Of a stretch of DNA of 5,885 nt, positions 1 to 3,480 are shown piece by piece. Where the stretch lies: assembly GCA_902767455.1 (NCBI GenBank), contig CACXHH010000158.1, positions 1 to 5,885 on the forward strand, written 5' to 3'. The DNA is from an uncultured Eubacteriales bacterium (GTDB taxonomy: Bacteria; Bacillota; Clostridia; Christensenellales; Borkfalkiaceae). A program made the translations under genes and the position numbers. The notes under the pieces are model-generated. The model saw only the letters and a list, made by a program, of their open reading frames with translations. It did not search any database and had not been told where the DNA came from. Positions within the stretch are counted from its first letter, which is position 1; every line of letters begins with the position of its first letter.

Positions 1-8
1 AACATTAT

Positions 9-36
9 AAAAAAGATGAGGTTTTACCCTCATCTT
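9..36 (-). terminator. Intrinsic terminator of the tRNA operon
   Basis: Read on the minus strand, an 8-bp perfect stem (AAGATGAG with CTCATCTT, positions 29-36 and 13-20) encloses an 8-nt loop and runs into a T tract (complement of 14-9). It begins 15 nt beyond the 3' end of tRNA-Asp, so it should end the tRNA transcript. The stem is A/T-containing and of moderate strength, but the geometry is that of a rho-independent terminator. Confidence 0.85.
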
Positions 37-51
37 AATAAAATTTTACTA

Positions 52-125
52 CGATGACAGAGGGATTTGAACCCTCGACCTCTAGCGTGACAGGCTAGCG
101 TTCTAACCAACTGAACTACCAGGCC
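52..125 (-). tRNA. tRNA-Asp (anticodon GTC) with an unpaired acceptor stem
   Basis: The D arm (GTTC/GAAC), anticodon arm (CTAGC, loop CTGTCAC, GTCAC's anticodon GTC at 89-91, stem GCTAG), variable loop AGGTC and T arm (GAGGG, loop TTCAAAT, CCCTC) are all intact, and the discriminator is G, as expected for Asp. The length of 74 nt is normal. The acceptor is not: the 5' strand is GGCCTGG and the 3' strand TGTCATC, which gives only one Watson-Crick pair plus two G-T wobbles out of seven. No CCA is encoded, whereas both neighbouring tRNA genes encode it. The gene could be a degenerate or recombined tRNA, or an assembly chimera. The anticodon identity is certain; function is doubtful. Confidence 0.75.
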
Positions 126-140
126 AAATTATTAAGTTGA

Positions 141-216
141 TGGTGGGCCTTCACGGATTCGAACCGCGGACCGACCGGTTATGAGCCGGTTGCTCTAACC
201 GCTGAGCTAAAGGCCC
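141..216 (-). tRNA. tRNA with CAT anticodon, probably tRNA-Ile2 (k2C/lysidine type)
   Basis: A complete cloverleaf with encoded CCA (76 nt). The acceptor GGGCCTT/AAGGCCC pairs fully; the D stem is GCTC/GAGC; the anticodon stem ACCGG/CCGGT holds loop CTCATAA (CAT at 181-183); the T stem is CGCGG/CCGTG with one wobble. CAT can be elongator Met, initiator Met or Ile2. A paired 1-72 position argues against the initiator. C4-G69 and C5-G68, as in E. coli tRNA-Ile2 and unlike its elongator tRNA-Met, favour Ile2, whose C34 would be changed to lysidine by TilS so that it reads AUA. That assignment is inference by similarity; elongator Met remains possible. It lies 16 nt downstream of tRNA-Pro in the same transcript. 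Confidence 0.93.
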
Positions 217-232
217 TTATATTAAAAAGCAT

Positions 233-308
233 TGGTCGGGGTGAAGAGACTCGAACTCCCGACCCCATGGTCCCAAACCACGTGCGCTACCAACTGCGCT
301 ACACCCCG
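233..308 (-). tRNA. tRNA-Pro (anticodon TGG)
   Basis: A full cloverleaf of 76 nt including encoded CCA. The acceptor CGGGGTG/CACCCCG pairs fully and begins with C1-G72, a hallmark of bacterial tRNA-Pro. The D stem is GCGC/GCGC, and the anticodon loop TTTGGGA carries TGG (complement of 273-275). The T stem GGGAG/CTCTT has two G-T wobbles. It is the first gene of the three-tRNA operon, about 34 nt downstream of the predicted transcription start. Confidence 0.96.
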
Positions 309-314
309 TTGGAA

Positions 315-337
315 GACCTTAACGCAATCACAAGGTC
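315..337 (-). repeat. Inverted repeat in the 5' leader of the tRNA operon
   Basis: GACCTT (315-320) and AAGGTC (332-337) form a perfect 6-bp inverted repeat with an 11-nt loop. It lies between the predicted transcription start and the 5' end of tRNA-Pro, so the precursor RNA should carry this small hairpin 6 nt before the mature tRNA. It has no T tract, so it is not a terminator. It may assist 5' processing or may be incidental. Confidence 0.5.
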
Positions 338-348
338 AATGCTCAAAT

Positions 349-377
349 ATAATATAATATATTACGGAAATTGTCAA
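349..377 (-). promoter_or_regulatory. Promoter of the tRNA operon (TTGACA - 17 - TATTAT)
   Basis: On the minus strand a perfect -35 box TTGACA (377 to 372) is followed by a 17-nt spacer and the -10 box TATTAT (354 to 349), one mismatch from consensus. Transcription should start near 342, giving a leader of about 34 nt before tRNA-Pro. The A/T-rich region just upstream of the -35 box resembles an UP element, as is usual for stable-RNA promoters. Confidence 0.85.
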
Positions 378-384
378 GTGATTT

Positions 385-402
385 TTTTTGATTTTTCAAA
401 AA
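385..402. repeat. TTTTTGA-4-TCAAAAA inverted repeat upstream of the tRNA promoter
   Basis: Perfect 7-bp arms TTTTTGA (385-391) and TCAAAAA (396-402) are separated by TTTT, 8 bp upstream of the -35 box. The same two arms, with an 8-nt spacer, also occur just upstream of the other strong promoter in the window (3333-3354). The simplest reading is an A-tract UP element; a shared regulator site is possible but unproven. Confidence 0.45.
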
Positions 403-577
403 TTTTTCCAAAAAAATTTCAAAATTCAAAAAATATCGGAAATTATGAAAAAATGATAAAATTACGGATAAAACCTTTTATTTGAGGCATACTCTTTTTC
501 GTAAGCGAAAACGTTGATGACGATTTAAAATATTTCGATTCAAAAGAAAAAATCAATTAAAAATTCGTCTTTAATAT

Positions 578-605
578 CTTCGCTTACTGCTTTTTATAAG
601 CGAAG
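578..605. repeat. 9-bp inverted repeat, alternative pairing partner of 501-509
   Basis: CTTCGCTTA (578-586) and TAAGCGAAG (597-605) form a perfect 9-bp stem with a 10-nt loop. The left arm, shifted by one base (579-587, TTCGCTTAC), is also a perfect 9-bp complement of GTAAGCGAA at 501-509, so the two pairings exclude each other. The stem abuts the terminator-like hairpin at 605-644. It lies in the 3' region of the transporter operon. Confidence 0.55.
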
Positions 606-651
606 GCAGGAAGAAACGACTTTTCGGTCGTTTTACTTCCCGCCTTTTTTT
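605..651. terminator. Terminator-like hairpin after the amino-acid transporter operon
   Basis: Stem arms 605-613 and 636-644, then 614-620 (AAACGAC) and 627-633 (GTCGTTT), enclose a 6-nt loop with a 2-nt bulge. The outer stem is perfect in minus-strand RNA because one position is a G-U wobble; in plus-strand RNA it is an A-C mismatch. The 7-base T run (645-651), however, follows the hairpin only on the plus strand. It starts about 10 nt after the ATPase stop codon, so it probably marks the 3' end of the minus-strand operon, perhaps acting in both directions. Which strand it terminates is unsettled. Confidence 0.6.
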
Positions 652-653
652 AT

Positions 654-1631
654 TCAAATAAGTACCTTCGATAAAAAGTCTTTAAGTCTTGGATCTTTCG
701 GGTTATCGAAAAACTCTTTCGGCTCGTTTTCTTCCTTGATTATACCTTCGTCGATAAACAAAACTCTCGAAGCGACTTCTTTTGCAAACCCCATCTCGTG
801 CGTTACGACCACCATCGTATACCCTTCGTCGGCAAGTTCCTTCATCAGAGCGAGAACTTCGCCTACCATTTCGGGATCGAGCGCGCTCGTGGGTTCGTCA
901 AACAAAATAACGTCAGGTTCCATGGCAAGCGCCCTGATTATCGCTATACGCTGTTTCTGACCGCCTGAAAGCGTCGAAGGATAGGCGTTCGCCTTATCTT
1001 CAAGCCCGATACGTTTTAACAGCCTTAAAGCGTTTTGTTCGGCTTGTTCTTTCGTTTTGAGCTTTAATCTGACGGGCGCGAGCGTAAGATTTTGCATGAC
1101 CGTCATATTATTGAACAGGTTGAAGTGCTGAAAGACCATGCCTATTTTCTGACGGGTAAGATTTACGTTCTGAAAATTCTCTTTATGAAGCGTATGCGTA
1201 AGCTTTGCGTACTCAACTCCTTCAAAGCTTTTTAAAAGGTCGTTTTCTTTTATATCCGAAATAACTGACGCGTCTATCTCGTCGTCGCTTAAAGACGGGT
1301 TTTTGTCTTTTGTTTCGGCAAAAGCTTTTTTATAAGTATTCGATGTCCTTATAACGTCGAAATGAAGATAGGGATCGATAGGCGTCAAAAGCTTCCCTTC
1401 AAACCAAATCTCACCGTAGGTCGGCGTTTCTAAAAGATTCATACAACGCAAAAAAGTGCTTTTCCCGCCGCCTGAAGGCCCTAAAATAACGACTTTTTCG
1501 CCCTTTTTAATGTGGCACGAAACTCCCTTTAAAACGTGGTTATCGCCGAAATTTTTATATAGATTATTTACGAATATAAGATCGTTGCTTTCAGTGTGAT
1601 TTTCTTTTAAGAACTTTGTTTTGTCTGTCAC
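654..1631 (-). CDS. Polar amino-acid ABC transporter ATP-binding protein with a large internal insertion
   Basis: This is the cytoplasmic ATPase of a GlnQ/HisP-type importer; it hydrolyses ATP to drive uptake through the permease encoded just upstream. Residues are numbered from the TTG at 1640: Walker A GPSGGGKST (54-62), Q-loop Gln171 in MVFQHFNLF, signature LSGGQ (224-228), Walker B VILFDEP (244-250, catalytic Glu249), D-loop SALD (252-255) and H-loop His281. All catalytic elements are present. The family is usually about 240-250 residues; this protein has about 325 because some 75 residues (about 86-161, charged and probably helical) are inserted between Walker A and the Q-loop. The start is set at GTG 1631, 11 nt after AAAGGAG; TTG 1640 (328 aa) lies only 2 nt from that site. 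The gene overlaps the permease gene by 41 nt in another frame, implying translational coupling. The substrate is a polar amino acid, not further specified. Confidence 0.95.
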   Translation of the reverse strand: MTDKTKFLKENHTESNDLIFVNNLYKNFGDNHVLKGVSCHIKKGEKVVILGPSGGGKSTFLRCMNLLETPTYGEIWFEGKLLTPIDPYLHFDVIRTSNTYKKAFAETKDKNPSLSDDEIDASVISDIKENDLLKSFEGVEYAKLTHTLHKENFQNVNLTRQKIGMVFQHFNLFNNMTVMQNLTLAPVRLKLKTKEQAEQNALRLLKRIGLEDKANAYPSTLSGGQKQRIAIIRALAMEPDVILFDEPTSALDPEMVGEVLALMKELADEGYTMVVVTHEMGFAKEVASRVLFIDEGIIKEENEPKEFFDNPKDPRLKDFLSKVLI

Positions 1632-2325
1632 TTTTTGCAAGTCTCCTTTCTATAAATCTTAAAGCCATCGTCAAAAGCCCGACGAGCGCGAGATATATGA
1701 CCGCCGAAACTATCAGCGGGAAAAACGCGTCTACCGTTCTCGACTGAACTCTGTACGCGGCGTACGTTACGTCTTTTATAGCTATGTACCCTGCAACCGA
1801 AGTTTCTTTGACGAGCGCGATAAATTCGTTGAATAAAGCGGGTATACACGCCTTGAACGCCTGAGGAATAACGATAGTTATCATCGTCTTGAACATATTG
1901 AGCCCCAAAGCTCTTCCCGCTTCGTATTGTCCGTCGTCGACCGATTCGAGGCTGCCGCGGAAAATCTCGGCAACGTAAGCGCCGCTGTTTATACCGAACG
2001 TGATAACCGAAACGAGAATACCGTCGGCAACGAACGCAAGGATAACGAAGTACATTATCATAAGTTGCAAAACGACTGGCGTGCCCCTTACGATAAAAAT
2101 TATAAACTTTACGATCTTCGACGTTATCTTGAAGTAACCGCACTTTTTATTCGTGTAGTTTATAGTTGCGAAAAGTATTCCGAGCAGAATACCTATTACG
2201 ACCGCGCCGAGAGAAATGAGCAACGTGTTGCCCAAACCTTCGAGATAAAAGGTGTATCTGTCCTGAACGATAAGCGTTTTATTGAATTGATTTGAAAACC
2301 AGTCTGCTATTTCCTGAAAAAACAT
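1591..2325 (-). CDS. Polar amino-acid ABC transporter permease (His/Glu/Gln/Arg family)
   Basis: This membrane subunit forms the translocation path of the importer, probably as a homodimer since only one permease gene is present. The 244-residue length is usual. Hydrophobic segments lie at about 31-55, 73-100, 102-118, 145-180 (broken by the cytoplasmic loop) and 203-225. RGTPVVLQL (80-88) is a family signature, and the EAA loop (EAGRALGLN at 135-143, ending IPQA) is the coupling helix that docks to the ATPase. The C-terminus is basic, as expected for a cytoplasmic tail. The ATG at 2325 is the only reasonable start, but no clear Shine-Dalgarno precedes it. The gene lies 90 nt downstream of the binding protein gene and overlaps the ATPase gene. 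Substrate specificity cannot be read from it. Confidence 0.95.
   Translation of the reverse strand: MFFQEIADWFSNQFNKTLIVQDRYTFYLEGLGNTLLISLGAVVIGILLGILFATINYTNKKCGYFKITSKIVKFIIFIVRGTPVVLQLMIMYFVILAFVADGILVSVITFGINSGAYVAEIFRGSLESVDDGQYEAGRALGLNMFKTMITIVIPQAFKACIPALFNEFIALVKETSVAGYIAIKDVTYAAYRVQSRTVDAFFPLIVSAVIYLALVGLLTMALRFIERRLAKSDRQNKVLKRKSH
1643..1649 (-). promoter_or_regulatory. Ribosome binding site of the ATPase gene
   Basis: AAAGGAG on the minus strand lies inside the permease coding region. It is 2 nt from TTG at 1640, which is too close, and 11 nt from GTG at 1631, which is acceptable. It therefore favours the GTG start. Confidence 0.65.
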
Positions 2326-2340
2326 ATTTTTACGCGTTAA

Positions 2341-2367
2341 GCGGAAGAGCAGATTACGCCCTTCCGC
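2341..2367 (-). repeat. Intergenic hairpin between binding-protein and permease genes
   Basis: GCGGAAG (2341-2347) and CTTCCGC (2361-2367) form a perfect 7-bp G/C-rich stem with a 13-nt loop in the 90-nt gap. No T tract follows on the minus strand, so it is not a full terminator. By analogy with other importer operons, it may protect the upstream message from 3' decay so that more binding protein than permease is made; this is inference. Confidence 0.6.
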
Positions 2368-2415
2368 ATATAAGAATTTAAAATATTATTGTTAAATTAA
2401 CGATTTTACGCCTTA

Positions 2416-3246
2416 TCAGCCGATCAACGATTTGGCGGGGAGCTCATCGATAACGATACAGTCAACGGTGCCTTTTTTAAGGTCCTGCATAGCGAGAGTT
2501 ATCGATTTATACTGCTTGACTTCGGCGGAGCCGAGATGATCTAAATCTATTTCGTCGGAAATAAGGAAGTCGCCCGTGGTGCCCATCTGAACGGCTATCG
2601 TGAGATCTTTAAGGCTTTCAAGGTCGGTATATTCCGCGCTGTCAAGGCAGACGATATACTGAGTGGAAGTAAAGTAATTTGCCGAGAAATCCATCGTTTC
2701 GGCGCGCTCTTCGTTGTTGGTGAAGCCTGCTGCTATAATATCGATAGAGCCGGAAGCAAGAGCCGCGGGAAGCGAATCGAAGTTCATGTCGCTTATCGTA
2801 AGCGTGTAGTTGAGTTTTTCGGCAACCATCATCATAACGGCTATATCAAGCCCCGCAAAGCCCTGATAACCGTACTTATTGTCAACGAATTCAAACGGCG
2901 CAAAGCCCGCTTCAGTACCTACGGTCAAAGTGCCTGCGGTATTGTCGGAAAGATCGGGAAGCTCGAAAGATAAAGCCGTAGGAGATTCGCCACCGTAAAC
3001 GGCGGTATAATATTTAACGAGTTCGTCGGCTTTAGCGGAGAAGTCTTCCGCGTTGATTACTTCGTTGCAGGCTTCGATGACGTTCGCGTTTTCGCCTTTC
3101 TTGACGGCGTAACCGTAAGATTCAGCTTCGACGCCGACGAGTTCTACGGCTTTATACTTTTTGGTGTTTTTAGCGCAACCTACCGCCATGACCGCGACGG
3201 AAGCTACGCAAGTGAGTACTAACAGTACGCTGAATAATTTTTTCAT
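2416..3246 (-). CDS. Amino-acid ABC transporter substrate-binding lipoprotein, apparently circularly permuted
   Basis: This is the extracellular solute-binding component (SBP_bac_3-type fold) of the importer. A type II signal peptide ends in AVGC, with lipidated Cys24. Residues about 106-200 match the usual N-terminal lobe (TLTVGTEAGFAPFEF; the ERAETMDFS region with Arg181, expected to bind the substrate carboxylate). Residues 210-276 match lobe 2 (IAVQMGTTGD at 217-226; VIDELPA with Asp267, expected to bind the amino group). The protein then stops (TGA, followed in frame by TAA), about 55 residues before the family normally ends. That missing part (VVG..YGIAVKKG, two helices, Y..YFG) is recognisable at residues 32-84 (ELVGVEAESYGYAVKKGE to KYYTAVYGG), followed by a linker at about 85-105. 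The order is therefore permuted. ATG 3246 follows AAGGA at 6 nt. It is the first gene of the operon. Confidence 0.93.
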   Translation of the reverse strand: MKKLFSVLLVLTCVASVAVMAVGCAKNTKKYKAVELVGVEAESYGYAVKKGENANVIEACNEVINAEDFSAKADELVKYYTAVYGGESPTALSFELPDLSDNTAGTLTVGTEAGFAPFEFVDNKYGYQGFAGLDIAVMMMVAEKLNYTLTISDMNFDSLPAALASGSIDIIAAGFTNNEERAETMDFSANYFTSTQYIVCLDSAEYTDLESLKDLTIAVQMGTTGDFLISDEIDLDHLGSAEVKQYKSITLAMQDLKKGTVDCIVIDELPAKSLIG

Positions 3247-3259
3247 AATTTTTCCTTTT

Positions 3260-3277
3260 CGGCGTTATCTTTCGCCG
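3260..3277 (-). repeat. Small hairpin in the binding-protein mRNA leader
   Basis: CGGCG (3260-3264) and CGCCG (3273-3277) form a 5-bp G/C stem with an 8-nt loop in an otherwise A/T-rich leader, immediately upstream of the Shine-Dalgarno sequence AAGGA (3257 to 3253). It could shape ribosome access or stabilise the 5' end. It is too short for a recognised riboswitch. Confidence 0.45.
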
Positions 3278-3300
3278 ACTTGTTTTTTATTACGCATAGA

Positions 3301-3329
3301 ATTATAGCGCATACAAATTTATTTGTCAA
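3301..3329 (-). promoter_or_regulatory. Consensus promoter of the amino-acid transporter operon
   Basis: On the minus strand a perfect -35 box TTGACA (3329 to 3324), a spacer of exactly 17 nt and a perfect -10 box TATAAT (3306 to 3301) are present. Transcription should start near 3294, giving a leader of about 48 nt. It lies between the terminator of the preceding operon and the binding-protein gene, so the three transporter genes form their own unit. A fully consensus promoter suggests control by a repressor rather than by an activator. Confidence 0.92.
3313..3326. promoter_or_regulatory. Candidate operator palindrome inside the promoter
   Basis: ACAAAT-TT-ATTTGT is a perfect 6-bp inverted repeat with a 2-bp centre. 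It covers part of the -35 box and the upstream half of the spacer. A protein bound there would block RNA polymerase. The sequence is A/T-rich, so chance occurrence is possible; no specific regulator is identified. Confidence 0.45.
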
Positions 3330-3332
3330 ACG

Positions 3333-3385
3333 TTTTTGAATATTTTCTCAAAAATACTAAAAAATTTATTATATTTTTGAATATT
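3333..3385. promoter_or_regulatory. Upstream repeats: TTTTTGA inverted repeat and a 12-bp direct repeat
   Basis: TTTTTGA (3333-3339) and TCAAAAA (3348-3354) form a perfect 7-bp inverted repeat with an 8-nt spacer, beginning 3 bp upstream of the -35 box. TTTTTGAATATT occurs twice in direct orientation, at 3333-3344 and 3374-3385, 41 bp apart (about four helical turns). The first site (TGAAT, four A/T bases, then TCTCA) faintly recalls the ArgR half-site pattern TGAAT-N4-ATTCA, with two mismatches. It may be an UP element, an operator pair, or both. Confidence 0.45.
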
Positions 3386-3435
3386 CTATGTTATATTTGT
3401 ATATTTATTCATTATGCAGAAAAATATTAAAAAGC

Positions 3436-3465
3436 AAAACAAAACCGCCCCGATAATCGGAGCGG
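3436..3465 (-). terminator. Intrinsic terminator of the plsC-ispH-rpsA operon
   Basis: On the minus strand CCGCTCCGA (3465-3457) pairs with TCGGGGCGG (3453-3445), with one G-T wobble and a 3-nt loop, followed by TTTTGTTTTG. It lies 15 nt after the TAA stop of the fused ispH-rpsA gene. It is a strong, classical rho-independent terminator that separates this operon from the transporter operon. Confidence 0.93.
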
Positions 3466-3480
3466 ATATTATAAATATGA

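Larger units (their letters stand above)
378..653. other. Gene-free A/T-rich intergenic region
   Basis: No coding region is supported between the tRNA promoter and the stop codon of the ATPase gene. About 380-480 is very A/T-rich, with runs of T and A that probably form the UP region of the tRNA promoter. About 495-651 contains a cluster of inverted repeats: a short stem at 496-511 (TTTTCG, loop TAAG, CGAAAA), a 9-bp stem at 578-605 and a long terminator-like hairpin at 605-644. The motif TAAGCGAA occurs at 502-509 and 597-604 and in inverse orientation at 579-586. Confidence 0.6.

Noticed and set aside
141..216. Initiator tRNA-Met for the CAT-anticodon tRNA
   Set aside because: The first acceptor pair is a normal G-C; bacterial initiators have an unpaired 1-72 position.
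267..485. Plus-strand frame of 72 codons starting inside tRNA-Pro
   Set aside because: It begins within a tRNA gene on the other strand and runs through the tRNA promoter and A/T-rich DNA, with no protein similarity visible.
1628..2143. Minus-strand frame of 171 codons inside the permease gene
   Set aside because: It is a shifted frame of the permease; the product is Arg/Tyr-rich and structureless, whereas the permease frame has all family motifs.
1927..2295. Plus-strand frame of 122 codons opposite the permease gene
   Set aside because: Antisense shadow without a ribosome binding site or recognisable domain.
2416..3246. Binding-protein gene as a frameshifted or truncated pseudogene
   Set aside because: The frame is intact from lipoprotein signal to a double stop, and the apparently missing C-terminal elements are present at the N-terminus, so permutation explains it better.
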